Source: Proteles cristata cristata
Lineage: Eukaryota; Chordata; Mammalia; Carnivora; Hyaenidae
Assembly: GCA_017311185.1 (NCBI GenBank)
Contig: JAESUZ010002613.1
Location: forward strand, 310,001-374,000
DNA: 64,000 bases
Reading direction: 5' to 3'
Under the pieces are notes generated by a model. It made no database searches. It saw only the letters and a list, made by a program, of their open reading frames with translations, and was not told the origin of the DNA. Position numbers and translations under genes: made by a program. This document shows positions 10,936 through 23,640 of this stretch, in pieces; positions within the stretch are counted from its first letter, which is position 1; every line of letters begins with the position of its first letter.

Positions 10936-11517
10936 CTTTCTAATGATGAATATGTAGTTTCATTCCTAATTGTGAAGGATAAGATCTTAAGTGATATGTC
11001 TAAAGAATACAGAACCATATAGTGTGTTTTAGATGGAAGGGACCTTAAAGATATCTAATCTAGCGTATATTTAGTAGTTAAGAAAATCAAGGCTTGAAAT
11101 TAAATGATTAGTCCAAAGCCACACAGCTCATAAGTGTCAGACCTGAGACTAGAAATTGTCTCCTGATTCTCAGTGTAATAGTCTTCCCAGTATACAGTCC
11201 AATAAAGCATCTTTCTCACCATTAGAAACAGCATATAATTTTCATATCCTGAATATAGAAGAGTAGTCTTATTTAGTATTATAATTGGAAGGACTTAAAG
11301 ATTACTTAATCTAGCTCCTTACTTTACAGAGGAAAAATATATGGTGCGAAATGTTAAATAATTTGTCCAAGGTTAGTCAGAGAATAAACAAACTCAGGTG
11401 CCCAAATCCAGAACACTTTCCACGTCATGCTGAAGGACACCAGTATACTTAAAAAGCTTATTTGCTTTTACATGCTTTGATGGCATATTATACTCCACAT
11501 ATGGGCAACAGGAAATG

Positions 11518-11523
11518 TTTATT
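11518..11523 (-). terminator. RAB30: Candidate distal RAB30 polyadenylation signal
   Basis: TTTATT on the + strand gives AATAAA in RAB30 sense, about 8.9 kb after the stop codon. It is chosen because that distance fits the long UTR expected for this gene. The hexamer at 12811-12816 is the competing candidate. Confidence 0.3.
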
Positions 11524-12114
11524 TATATACAAGTACATGAGAAAGCAACTTCCATTCATCTTTTAAAAAATTTTATACAAATAAAAAGTTATTAATACAT
11601 TCATCCTTTGCACACAAAATACATTCTTTTTACTTTTACTCTCAGTATGAATTATTTCTTAATAATAAAAACTTAACCTATAATGGACAGTCAGGTGGTT
11701 TGGCAATTTGACAATCTTCTTTCAAGAAGGAAAATCCAAACTTTAAAGACAGTCAACATGTAAAGGAAATTGTATATTAAAAGTGCTCCTTCGTTGAATC
11801 CTAGAAGATTGAATGAGTACTCCTCTCCAACATGTTTATAGCTATCCCTAAAAACAATGCAGAGGACTTCAGAAATTTTCTATGTGATGACAACTCAATT
11901 TCTACAAGACTGAAACAGTCTTCATGAAACTGATTATCCTATATAAATGATAGGCTTGTAGAAAGATTCCTATGGACATATTGGGAAGTTAGCCATTATT
12001 TAGGGATCTCCTAATTGACAAATTGACCTAAGATTATAAGTTGCATCTCCAAGTGGGATTTTAAGAGTTTCTGCTTAAAGGAACACAAATGACTTGATTT
12101 GCTAGACTACTGCT

Positions 12115-12660
12115 TCTAAGAGAGACATGAAAATGTATGTCCACACAGAAAACTTGTACACAAATGTTCATAGCAGCATTAGCATTATTTATAATATCCC
12201 CAAAATGGAAACAACCCAAATGCTCATCAACTGATGAATGGAAAAATAAATTGTGGAATATACATACAATGGAATATTATTTAGCCATAAAAAGAAATGT
12301 ACTGATTCATGCTACTGCATGAAACTTGAAAACATTATGTTAAGTGAAAGAAGTCAGACACACACACACCAAAAAATCACATCTTGTATAACTATATACA
12401 AAATGTCCAAGAGAGGCAAATCCATAGAAACAGACAGTATATTAGTAGCTACCAGATGCTGGGAGGGGCAGGATGTATGTGGGGGAGGGGGAGAAGATTG
12501 GTTGCTAATGAGTACAGTTTCATTTGGGATGATGAAAGTATTCCAGAGTTAGATAGTGGTGATTGTTGTACAACGTTGTGAAAATACTAAAAAACACCAA
12601 ATTGAACACTTTAAAGGCATGAATCATGTGTGGATTATATCCTAATTTTAAAAAGAGGGA
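12115..12660 (+). repeat. LINE-1 3' fragment, old
   Basis: Classic L1 ORF2 C-terminal/3' text: TGTTCATAGCAGCATTAGCA, CCAAATGCTCATCAACTGATG, ATACAATGGAATATTATTTAG and the GAAAGAAGTCAGACACA segment, ending near the TTAAAAAG run. In the + frame it reads the hallmark MEYYLAIKRN. It is truncated at the 5' end, frame-broken, and antisense to RAB30 transcription. Confidence 0.85.
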
Positions 12661-13318
12661 TGCAACTTCATTAAAAAAATTTTTGTTCACATTCCTGTTC
12701 CCGTCCCCTCTTTTTAATGCTAATTAAAGTTTTCATATAATCACCTTTCTACAGAATGTTTTTAGCTAAGTGCACTCAGGTCATTATGGGCTTATATTTC
12801 TAACAGACTTTTTATTAAGCAAACAAAATACATGAACACATAGGACAATACAGTGTACTGCTATTATCTGCATATTAACATTTAAAATCAAGTATTATGC
12901 CTGTATTGAAGCAGATGGTTAGATTTTGTATACTGGTATATTCAGATATTACTGAGAGCCTATGCTTAAAACCAACAGCCAAATATTAATAGCTGAGTTC
13001 ATAAGATTTTATAATTAACATGTTGGTTAAAACTATGTGCATGTTAAAGATCCATGTTTTAATGGAAAGAGATAGGAAAAGAGGGGAAATCAGGGGTTCT
13101 CTAAGTCTTCATAAAACAACTTCTCTAAATATTTTTAACTAGCTGCTGAGAAGACCTCCATAATGATATATTTTGCATTTTATTTCATCCCTACACTAAA
13201 AGTCATGCATTAAAGTATATGTCACAATATATATGGGGCACAACTTTTTCCCTTTAGATGATAAAAATCTCTTCTTAATCCTTTATTATTTGAAATTTTA
13301 AGCAGACTTGTTTTGAAG

Positions 13319-13346
13319 GTGTGTGTGTGTGTGTGTGTGTGTGTGT
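13319..13346 (+). repeat. (GT)n microsatellite
   Basis: About 14 uninterrupted GT units within the probable RAB30 3'UTR; the transcript would carry (CA)n. Likely length-polymorphic. Confidence 0.95.
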
Positions 13347-13376
13347 TGCTGAAAACAGCAACTTTACTCACACACA

Positions 13377-13411
13377 TTTATGTAAGTGTATTTACATAAA
13401 TACATTTATGT
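13377..13411 (-). promoter_or_regulatory. Pumilio-type element within overlapping hairpins
   Basis: In RAB30 sense, TGTAAATA (13396-13389) matches the Pumilio consensus UGUANAUA. It is embedded in an inverted repeat: TTTATGTAA (13377-13385) pairs with TTACATAAA (13392-13400). A second pairing is possible between ACATAAA (13394-13400) and TTTATGT (13405-13411). The motif and pairings are seen directly; regulation is inference and depends on this being 3'UTR. Confidence 0.3.
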
Positions 13412-14659
13412 AGCTCCGTTACATATCATCATAGGAGCTCCAACCATCTGGTATGTCTAGAGGACACTTCAGTGAGCAGAAATTAGAAGCTAGCATTCCA
13501 GTCATTTGAAATTTTCAACAAATGAACATGAAAGCCCCAACATGCCTTAAAGGGATAAGAGGATTAAAAAAATTTTTTAAATAAATTAATTGACATTCAT
13601 TGTCAAACAGCCTACAAAAAAGTTCCACTAGCATTCTGCAATTGTATAGGACAAGAGAATATTCCTAATTACATTCCAGAAAGCAATATGTTTAGCAGCT
13701 GTTTTTCAGAGGGCTTGTCAAGTTTTGCTATTGTTATTTAATCCAGGCATAACTGTAATTTAAACAAAGCTGTGGACCATTCAACCAACTAAAGATAAAT
13801 TATCTTAACAGACCAGATTCTTATCTTTTATTATTCTATACGTGAATTTCTGCTTTATTAGGCATTTGGTACTCCAATTTTTATTTCAGAATATACTGCA
13901 CATGTAGAAAGAGAAAGAAACCCTGCTAAATTTGGGCATTGGTAATTCTTTCCATCTATGAAATTACATTCTAAATGTAGATGACAAACCAGGATTCATA
14001 ACTCCATTTTTACCAAGAGGAAGAAATAAGAGCCACACAACCAGAATAATTCTTCAGAAGCACATTTTGTTATCAAGTATATAAGAAAGAAAACTACATG
14101 GATAATTGAGGAGTTAATCATCAGTAGGATTATGATCTAAATCTGATACTAATAAACTAAGAGAGTATAAATACTTAGCCTGACACTCCCCAAGGGAATA
14201 ATGATTATCACCTTATTGAGCTTTTTCTGACTGTCATTAAAAAAAAAATGAGGCCAAGGACAATAATGCATGGCAAACACAGTCCCTTAAAAAGAAGATA
14301 GGATCAATCCATTTTTCTTCCCACAGAGAATGGGATCAAGAAGAAAGAGGTTCAAATTGCACTGTGAGGTATTTCAGTAATAAAGTTAAGTTTCCTGATT
14401 ATGAGGAGTTTGCAACCCTGGAACTGCCTATTGGGAAAGAGAGAGAAAATACCTTTCCTGAAGTGTGTAAAGAAATAAAGAGACTCTTGGGTAACAGTAA
14501 TGCCCAAAGGCAGAAAAATAGATCAAATAAGTGACTTCCTTTAAATGCTCTTTCAGAAATGATGCTCTATTCTTTGAAGTTAAAAAGGGTATTTTGTTTT
14601 CCCCTAAGGATTTATACTTGTATCAGACCATCTAAGACTTCCCTTAATCAAGGAGAAAA

Positions 14660-14875
14660 GAATTAATATTTGAGTGCTTACTGTTTACTGAACATTGTCC
14701 TAACTTTCAATTTATCTTATCTAATTTTCACAATAATCCTGACAGGTGTTATCAGTCAGGATTATTATTTTCTCATAGATAAGGAAACTGATGCTCAAGA
14801 GATTGTGCTTTGCCTAAAGTTACACCTAATTCATGGCAGTACTAGGATTCCTCATACCTAACCTGGTGTCCTCCC
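14660..14875 (-). repeat. MIR element
   Basis: Inverted MIR text: TGAGTGCTTACTGTTTACTGA, CACAATAATCCTGACAGGTG and GATAAGGAAACTGATGCTCA, in order over about 210 bases. Confidence 0.75.
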
Positions 14876-15839
14876 TTCTACACACCTTTCTACATCACTC
14901 TCTGAAGTGGTAAAGTTACAACTCACCAAAGAATCCATCAGGAACTAGAACACAGTATCTAAAAATTCTGTTCTAATTCAGTAGGAAAGTAAAAATTTGT
15001 CTCATGTACCTCAGTAAATCAATTAAAGAGGTAGCTAGGCTTTGTGCTCTGACCTCTTATTTAAAGGAGTCAAAGACTCACCCAAACTCATGTGTTTCTC
15101 ACCATACTGATACAAGATCAATGACTTAATAAAAACTAATGAAGCACCATCTATGAACCTAATAGGGATGCAAGTTATTTTGCAGGTGGAATCATTTGGT
15201 CATGGGCTTTATTAGCAAATATCGCTTATGGTTATCTCTGATTTTTGAAAACCTTTGATTTTTGTTACTTTTTCTACATGAAGTAATTTGGCCTTGGTTC
15301 TATTAAACTAATTTGCAAATCATGCTTTTTCAAGAGAATTAAACCAACTAACTAAATGTCATCTGAGATTTTTGCCGAAACAGACCTTAGGGTCGGCTTT
15401 ATGCCAGTAGCATACAAGCCCATCTCTAACGGAAGCTGCAAAGCTTCACGTTGGTATGTTTATGGGATCTTTACTTGAAGATTCTGTTCTGCTTTTAAAA
15501 GGCCTGGCCTGAAATCCTGGATGCCAGTTACTCACTAAACTGAGCATGGCCTATGTTTGGCAAGTGACAAAACCGTAATTTTCCTGATTTCACATAATTT
15601 CTATTAAAACAATACCTTTTCTTCTTTTTAATACAAGAACCAGTTTGTGATTTCAACTGGACATCAGTGAATGGACTGACAAAGCAATCTCAGCCTAGGG
15701 CACAATGACAAACCAGTCTTTTAGCCTAACAACATGTAACCAACCTCCTTCTAGGACTGGCAGAACAGCAAAGCCTTTAAAAAAAAACCATTAGCTGTGG
15801 GCCAACATTTAACTGAACGTGATATGAAAGGCAAAGTGC

Positions 15840-16140
15840 TAGAACATAGAATTATAAGTTAGTAAGTCATCTAGTCCAACCTCCAACCAATGCTGAGATC
15901 CTTTCCACATCATCTTTGCCAAGTGCTTATTTAGCCTCTGCTTGACAGATACTATTACCTAAGACAGTGCCTTTCATGGTGAACCATCTTTTTGAGAAAG
16001 TTCTCTCTGACATACAGCCCAAATCTCTGGCCCTGTGGCTCTTAATCAGTGGGCCTCATTCTATCTCTTTGAACCAGAGTCTTGCTCTAATTCACTAACC
16101 GTATTCCTCTCTTTTCCAGGCTAAATCTTCAAAAATCCTT
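15840..16140 (+). repeat. Ancient interspersed repeat, family not named
   Basis: The text AAGTCATCTAGTCCAACCTCC, ATTTAGCCTCTGCTTGACAG and AGAAAGTTCTCTCTGACATA is familiar as a widely dispersed old mammalian repeat, but I cannot name the family with confidence. Confidence 0.45.
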
Positions 16141-19100
16141 CAAATATTCTTCAAATGTCTTAAATTCCTTCACTATCTTGGTTATTGCCTCAATTTGTTT
16201 TTCATTTCAATGTATAGTTCCCAAAAATGGTTGTAGCATCCCAATGTTATAGACTTATGAAAGATGAAGCATCATCTCTCTTGTTCTAACATCACTATAC
16301 TAATTAGGTGTTTGAAGGGATGATAATTTCTTAATTCAATATGCTTTCTACATAGTGTGACTAATGTAAGGGAAGGCAACTTTTCCTTTTAAACACAAAA
16401 ACACTCGTGGGACAGAAATGAAACTTGAAAAGAAGAAAAGGAAGCACATCCTCCTCTTATCCCAAAATTAGTGTTCAACCAGATTGCTCATGTGGAGTAC
16501 TGTTTGTCTGAGTGATGAGATAAACATGTCTTTTTACTGTTTTTGAATTTCTAGATAAGTCTCAAAAGTATTATAGTTGTATTACAACACATCTTTCAAG
16601 ACCACGGTTGAGGAGTAAGGAACAGTTGCAGTCAAAAAAAGAATCCTATAGAAAACAAAGGGCAATCCCAGAAGAGCTTTTCCAGAAGCTTATAGAACAG
16701 TATTCCCTAAAGTACTAACAGCTATGAAAGGTATCAAGTTCTGCAGGATTAAGAAATAGAAAATGTCTATCTTTAAAGCCATTGGTTTGATATGTGGGGG
16801 GGAGAGGGGGAATGAAAATTTTTTCAAGATGATATCTTACTTATGTGGCTTGGTTTATTGAAAAAGATGTTTCCACTTTAGTCAGAAGAGCAAATCAAAA
16901 TCACTTGCAACTCATATCTATTCAGAATGATTCATTAACTGAAATTTGATGCTTAATCCGGAAGGCTTACAGAATAGCCAAGAAAGTAAATGAGGCAAAT
17001 CATTGACCTAACCTTGGAAGTCACCAGTATCTTCCAAAGGTATACATTCATGAATAGAATCCAGTCCTCTGTTAAATCCTGCCTCCTCTCTCCAACAAAT
17101 CTAAACTGCTTAAAATACATAATCCTAACTCAGATATATTATTTTGGTCAGTGTTTTTCATGTTTCTTTCAGAAATCGACACATTGTTAAATCAATCCAT
17201 TTGACTTTCATTCTAGTTATCTTCTTGCTGCCTTACTTAGGAAGAGATGGTAACATGAAATGCTAGAAAAGACAGGGAAAAAGAAAGGCCAGGAGAGCTA
17301 ATGGCCTAACCGAATCCACAGAAAGGCTAACTGGCCCTGCATAATCAACATTAAATGTTAATACATTAGAAATAATAAAAGCATATAAAGAAATAAAAAG
17401 CCTTGTAAAGGTAAAGGAAAAAACACAAAATCTTTTGAGAATATAGTCTATAGAAAGCCATTATAAAATATCATTAATATCAGCAAGCCTTTAGATTTCA
17501 GATTCTCCCAAATCTGACTCCATAAAATGAATATGATATGTTTTCACCGGAAATTGAAAAAAAAAATTTCCATATATTTAGTAACTTTATTAAAAGAAGG
17601 AAAAGATTACAGCAAAAATGGAAGCTGACATGGACTCTGGTAGTGTCTTGGCTGACCAAGCCAAACTGAATTATGAGAAAGCAACTCTCTCTTTCATCCA
17701 CCATTAAGTAAGAATTCAGTTTTATTTAAGAAGGCTCATCTTGGCAAATATTGCCATGGCAATAACAACGAGTAAGCAAACCAGTAAGTTTAGGTCTTGG
17801 TCTAGGTTAAAATAACAACATTTAATTAGTATCCTTCTCAAGTTCTATTTGAGAAATGTCTATCTCACTGGCAAAACTCCACTTGGCACTGTCTTCATTC
17901 AACTTTTATTGAGCACCTACAGTCTTGTCAGGGATTGTTCTCAAACTTGACGTGTCAGTGAACAAGTGTTCATAAGGCCTAATCTGGAATTCACACAATT
18001 AGGGTCAGGGGCATGGATCTCATGCTTCTCCCCTTATGAGCCCCGGATGGGTACTGGAAGCTACAAAAGGCTGTGAGGAGTAACAGGGAAAGAAGGGGCC
18101 ATGAGCAGAGCTTTCTAATCCCCTTGTGAGTACGGCCAAGAGTGGACAGAGGATGCTGAGCCCTAAGGAACAAGAACTTCAGATGCAAGAGTAGCCCTGG
18201 AAGCTGTTGTTTTACAACCGAATTTGTCCAACCTAGCAAAATGCTATCTAAGTTCACAAAGCAGCTTTAGTTTCAACACACTTGCTGCTGTGGAGATAAA
18301 GTTGCGTCATGATGTGGGATATACATTAGATTTTTGCCCTACATGACAGACAATAAATCTAAACTTAGGGACACTACCTCACAGTTTAGAAACAGAAGTT
18401 TTTTGCCCCCTTTGATCAGCTTGTTTTCTGACTACTTTTATTATTGCTGGCTTAGTGGAGAGATGGGGAGGGAAAAGCAACAATTATCAATGATTTTGAT
18501 TGGTGTTTATTAAAATGATTTTTCTTTCCTGTAGAAACAGATTCAAAATAAAAGCAATTCAAACTTCCGAGATCTCTTTCTCTCACCCAGAGGATCAGGA
18601 CGAACACAGTGAAACCAACCGAAAGTATCAATTCCTTTAAACAATATGTATAATCTCTGTACAAAAGATGAGTCGCTCTGAAATCTGCTAGAGAAATGCT
18701 GGAAATGCTTTATCAATATCATGTCTCTACGTGCCTCATTTCTTTAAAATTAAATAGCTTTCAAATATCAACACATCAAGACCAAGATGGCCACCATTGA
18801 CAACAGCGAAATTGCATATCATATCCTTATCCCATTACTCAGCCCTCAGTGATGCCAAGCAGCAAGCTACAGAAACATCTGACAGCATCAACAGCATACA
18901 GGTTTAATTATTTCCCCAATTTGCATTTATATCAGTGAACAAACTGGAAGGCATCAAAATATGGCACTAAAGAAATCAGTAACATATTCAGCAGCACATC
19001 TTCCATTTTGAGTCTTGTTTTAAAATTGGCTAAGTAAAGGCATATATACCTCCATTTGAATTGGAGATTTGCAGTAACACATGCGTATAAAGGGAGAGAA

Positions 19101-20396
19101 GAAAAGAGGAAAGGAGGGCAAAGAAAAAGAAATAAGAAAGAACGTATGGTCGTGACTCTGAGAGTAACATGTCTACATGAAAGAGGTGACAAAGGACAGC
19201 TCCACCTGCTTGCACAAGCAGAGTGTTTGTAAGGTTCTTGAAGATACAAAAATGGTTCATGAGACTTTTCATCTGTTGCTATTGTCATTTATCATACTAA
19301 AAACATGTACAAAATTCTAAGCCTTGGACTGTCCAAGATGGATAGTACCAGGAAGTAAAAGATGTCACCTGCTATCAAGGACTGTGCTCTGCTTAGAACT
19401 CTGCATTGCAGTCCATTAATCCACAGTATTTTGGTCAAATCTGGTCTGTTTTCTCATACTACTCACAACGTCTTAGAGATAGTTTTTTTTTTATTAGAAT
19501 ATCATCAACAATTTTTTTTTTTCATTTTTCTAGTGTTTTCATTTACTTAAAGGGCAGGAGAGATGGGAGAATATAAGAAGAAAATGGCAGAAATTTAGAG
19601 GGGAAAGAACATGAAAAGAAAAAGTATTTTATTTTCCAACAAATCCACCCTAGAAAAGGTAGTAAGGAGACTTTGAGAAAGAGTGCTGATTCGTGGACTT
19701 CCCTTATTTTTTTATTTCAATGTAATACATTTAAGGACATCAATGTACTAAAATGTTTGGTCTGTGAAAGAGCAGAATCATTAGCACCAAAAGGAGACAT
19801 GGAGCTTGTATATATTATTAAACCAATGATTGTTACTGTTGGTCGTGGGTAAAGGTTTCATTTCATTTTTACATCCCAAAGTTCTTGAAAGTGCCTGTGG
19901 ACAAAATAACACTTTTCAAAGTCTCCGCGGAGTCGTCAACACGCACCACAGAGACAGTACTTGGCCTTCCCGGTTTTGGCTTATCTGGTAGACGAGAAAA
20001 CCAGGGCCCCCAGAAGCCCTAAAGAATAGCCCCCACATGCACCCACTGACGTGCAGGAGGGGTCCCTACAGTACATTTCCCCCTGGACTGTGTTCAGGAA
20101 TGCGCTTTTACTTGCTTTTTTAAAAGAACAAAAGCAACATGCTCTGCAGATCATGGAGCGCCTAGTGCAATTTTCTCCTTGCTCCAACTCCTGACTGCGA
20201 AAGGATGAAACCGTTTATGTTCTGCTAATGCTGGCCTGTGGACAAAGCCTCTGGCCTGCCATGCTGTGTAAGCTCTGGATCCCACAGGAGTCAGAAGGTC
20301 TAAGAGCGGGAGCCACAGTCATCACCAGATCTGCCCAGCAGTTCGGGGCCCATCAGGGCAGCTGCTGATTCCTTTCGCTTCTCCTTGCCTCAGCCT

Positions 20397-20647
20397 TCAG
20401 TTGAAATTACAACAAGTCAAATAGCTGATGCTTTTCCCTTCTCCAGGTAAGGGCGAGGATACATTGTTTACAAGTGTGTTCTGCCTGGCTTCACTGATGA
20501 GGCGGCATGCTAAGTCAAGGAATAGTTTCTCCACGTTATCTGATTCCTTGGCTGAGGTCTCCAGGTAATACATGTCCTGAGCTTCTGAGAATTCTTCAGC
20601 TCTCTGCTGGGAGACCTCTCTCCTTTCAGCCAGATCAATCTTATTGC
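20397..20647 (-). CDS. RAB30: RAB30 coding exon 4 (last): G4/G5 boxes and prenylated tail
   Basis: The exon starts after acceptor CTGTTGCAG (AG at 20649-20648) and completes a split Gly codon. It encodes residues 121-203: GNKIDLAERR with the NKxD guanine-specificity box (122-125), ETSAK (150-154), a helix with LFLDLACRLI, then the hypervariable tail. Stop TGA is at 20399-20397. The C-terminus ends TCCNFN, with the dicysteine (199-200) expected to be geranylgeranylated and anchor the protein to Golgi membranes. The resulting total of 203 residues equals the human protein, and no disruption is seen. Confidence 0.97.
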
Positions 20648-20789
20648 CTGCAACAGGGATAAATCAAAGGCGGAAACATCACTTGACTTTTTACAGGCTC
20701 AGAAGCATCAAAATGCAATTTCGTATCTGAAGTAAAATCAGACAGATGGGCAAGTAAAGCAGAGCAAATGTGGCTGTGATTACTGGAAT

Positions 20790-21300
20790 GTTTATTTTGA
20801 AATAACAACGTCATTTGTAATGGCAAAGAACTGGAAACATCGCAAATGACCATCAGTTGGCCACTGGCTTGATGAAGTATAGCATATCCATACAATGCAG
20901 TTATTTGCCACTGTAAAAAGCAATGAGGAATATCTGTCTATACTGCCATGGAATGAGACAGTAGGATACCATGTTAAGCATATACCTGTTATGTTGTTCT
21001 ACTTTTTCCTAAGTGGAAACAAGGTATGTAATATACAACTGCTTAAGCAAAAAGGATGAAATAAATACACACAGACACACTTACAGACTTATTTTTTTAG
21101 TGTTAGAATAAACCAACACTTTAATTTTGAAGACAATGGTTACCCATAAAAGGAATGAGGTCAGGGAGATAGGGAAGGATAGAAACTAGACATCTCTAAA
21201 TACACTTTGTCTAATAGATTTGACTTCAGAATCTTAGAAATGTCTCACGTAATTGTACAATTATAACTATATGATTGGTGCAAAATTAAATTTAAAAAGC
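20790..21300 (+). repeat. Old LINE-1 3' fragment
   Basis: Recognisable L1 3' text: TGGCAAAGAACTGGAAACAT, ATCCATACAATGCAGTTATT, a GCCACTGTAAAAAGCAATGA segment and the later AAATACACACAGACACAC. Well diverged and antisense to RAB30. Confidence 0.7.
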
Positions 21301-21644
21301 AATCATTAAAAATGGAAAGCAATATGAAACAAATGAACCTGTTTATCATGAAATGGTATAACCACACAGAGAGGAACTATTCCAAGTGCGTTTAAGATCT
21401 GGTATTTTAACCATGCATCCTCAGTTGTATATATATACCCTAAGGACAAAAGGAATTCAAGGGAAAAATCTTGAACTCTTGTAGTAATTGTCCTGTCAGT
21501 GGTAGTGTGAATATTACTTCTGAGTCTGCTATATGGGTATTAGAGGATAAAGTAATTGTAGCAATAAGTAATTGTGTTGGTGTCACGGTCCTGTGACTTA
21601 GGGCATGGGAAAAAGGAAGAAGAGCTATAAGATAAATGAGGTTA

Positions 21645-21867
21645 AGGGGTGTCTGGATGGCTCAGACAGTTAAGCATCCGACTTCAGCTCAGGTCATAAT
21701 CTCACGGTTTATCAGTTTGAGCCCCGTGTCAGGCTCTGTGCTGACAGCTCAGAGCCTGAAGCTTCCTTCAGATTCTGTGTCTCCCTCTCTCTCTGGCCCT
21801 CCCCTGCTCACGCTCTGTTTCTCCCAGAATTAACATTTAAAAAAATATTTTTTATTAAAAAAAAAAG
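21645..21867 (+). repeat. Felid SINE
   Basis: Head GGGGTGTCTGGATGGCTCAG, complete body and A-rich tail. Direct repeats flank it: ATAAATGAGGTTA (21632-21644) and ATTAATGAGGTTA (21868-21880), one mismatch in 13. It is antisense to RAB30. Confidence 0.93.
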
Positions 21868-22469
21868 ATTAATGAGGTTAGGTAAAATTTCTATAGTCCT
21901 GAATTATAAATGCAAGTATCAGTGTGAATCATTCATGATGGATTTTTAAATATTGCTCTGCCTTTGTTCTCCTGGAAACCTGACAAAAGTGACATGTCAA
22001 CTGTGTTACCTGGCAACATACCTGATATGATAAAAGTGCCCTTTTACCATAAGGTCAAATTCCATCAGGCCTGGGACTTCTACAATATGAATTATAAATA
22101 CCTAGCGGAAAGCCATAACTTTGGGCTTCCTTGAGTGTGATGATTCCTCACTTGAAGAGACTTTGAAAATAGAGCTGTTACAAGAGAGATTAGCTCGGCT
22201 TCTAGGCCAGGGCAGGTCTAACACATGCCCGACATGAGTCTTTTTCCTCACCTGACCTGTCCCCAGAGGTCCTGGACAGCTGTGGGGACTGCTATTGAGG
22301 ATTACTTTCACTGAAGAGGAATGCCTGATGCTGATGTGCTGCTAAGCTATATTTCCCGTCCTGTGTCCTTCTAAGTGAATGTCTTGCCAAGTATGGCCTA
22401 TGGCAGTCTTATGAATAAAAGTGCTTAGTGGTGCCTAATAGATACCCCCCATGGGTGCAACAGTATTCA

Positions 22470-22470
<1 letters not shown>

Positions 22471-22519
<49 letters not shown>
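22471..22519 (+). repeat. (CA)n microsatellite
   Basis: About 24 uninterrupted CA units. Open frames across it on both strands are artefacts of the repeat. Confidence 0.97.
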
Positions 22520-22522
<3 letters not shown>

Positions 22523-22799
22523 CTGTCCACTGAAAAGCCTAAAAACAATGACCACACCCTAGTATGGAAGATTCCTATCACTTTGGTTGTGGCTTCTAAA
22601 TATAACTTCCCATTAATAATAAACGCATGTCTTGAAAAAATGGGTAATTCCAGGTCTGGGGCAGGAAATGCACAAGTTGTGCCTGGAACCCTTAAACCAG
22701 AAAGCAAGTAAGTTCATGTCAAAAGGACTCAGGAGACCAGTTGAAGCAGGTCCACAGTTGGAACATTTGGACCTTCAATAATTACAATTGCAAAGGCCT

Positions 22800-23640
22800 A
22801 GAATATACTACATATAATTAAGCCTATAATAATTCTCAAAATATAAAACTTCACTAGTGACTTTTGGAAGATACTAGGGAACCAACTCATTGTTTTAAAA
22901 AGTGGGAAATAAAAAAGAGAGAATCAAGTATTTTTCTTAGTTGTCCTATGAGACCTGTACCTCAGAATATCAAGTAGGAAGTATATTGCTAAGAAAAAAA
23001 AAAAGAAACAAAAAACCTGAATCTGACCAGGTCTCTAAATTTACCTACAGATCTGCAAGAAATACAGGTGATGAAGGAACATGTTAAATGAGACTACAGT
23101 GATGAGATAACAAAATTTAGACTTGGAAAGTCTGGAGGATAAACATATGCTTTAACAAATAGATTCCAAAGCAGAAAAATGGAGGGATAGCCAACATATA
23201 AAAGGAGAATTAAAAGACACAAAAATCAATTAGAACATATGAACCTTATTGGGATCTTTGATTTGGACAATTTTTTTTTTTAATGTAGGAGTCAATCAAG
23301 GAAATCTGAACATTTTCTAAATTTTTGATGCTATTAAAGAACTGTTAATATTTTTAGGTGTGAAAATGGCATTGTGGTTAGGTTCTCTTTCTCAAAAAAT
23401 CTTTTAAAGATATACATTGAAATGATAAAAGATAAATTAATACAATATCAGAGATTTGCCTCAAAATAATCTGAAGGGAAGGGCAAACAGAAAAGAGGGT
23501 GAACAGATAAAATAAGATTGACCATGAGTTGATAATTGTCAAAGCTGAGATGTGTCCACGGGGGTTCATTATACTGTTTTCTCTACTTGTGCTTCTGTTT
23601 AAAATTTTCCAGAATAAAAAGGTTTTTTTGTTTGTTTGTT
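22800..23640 (+). repeat. Old LINE-1 3'UTR-like segment
   Basis: The stretch ends TTTAAAATTTTCCAGAATAA followed by an AAGG/T-rich tail, which is the usual end of older mammalian L1 3'UTRs. The upstream part (GAACCTTATTGGGATCTTTG) is also repeat-like. The left boundary is uncertain. Confidence 0.5.

Larger units (their letters stand above)
6421..11500. other. Intergenic region between DDIAS and RAB30 3' ends
   Basis: No credible coding exon is seen. It contains an L2 fragment (about 6755-6895), a felid SINE fragment (7501-7556), an unidentified GC-richer block (8204-9060), L2/MIR-like text (about 9160-9650), a short TGAA array (about 10895-10935) and old repeat-like pieces at about 11030-11200 and 11280-11430. 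The remainder is AT-rich unique sequence. The boundary with the RAB30 3'UTR is uncertain. Confidence 0.6.
11500..20396 (-). other. RAB30: Probable long RAB30 3' untranslated region
   Basis: Sequence downstream of the RAB30 stop (20397). Human RAB30 is known for a multi-kilobase 3'UTR. Here, on the - strand, AATAAA hexamers occur at 11518-11523 and 12811-12816 (seen as TTTATT on +), giving a UTR of about 7.6 or 8.9 kb. The interval is AT-rich, mostly unique and has no felid SINE, unlike the neighbouring introns. It contains a (GT)n tract (13319-13346), a MIR (about 14660-14875), an L1 fragment (12115-12660), an old repeat (about 15840-16140) and a Pumilio-type site (13389-13396). The exact end is inferred, not shown. 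Confidence 0.45.

Noticed and set aside
22435..22711. Open frames on both strands across the (CA)n tract
   Set aside because: Dinucleotide repeats stay open in several frames; flanking residues show no conserved family.
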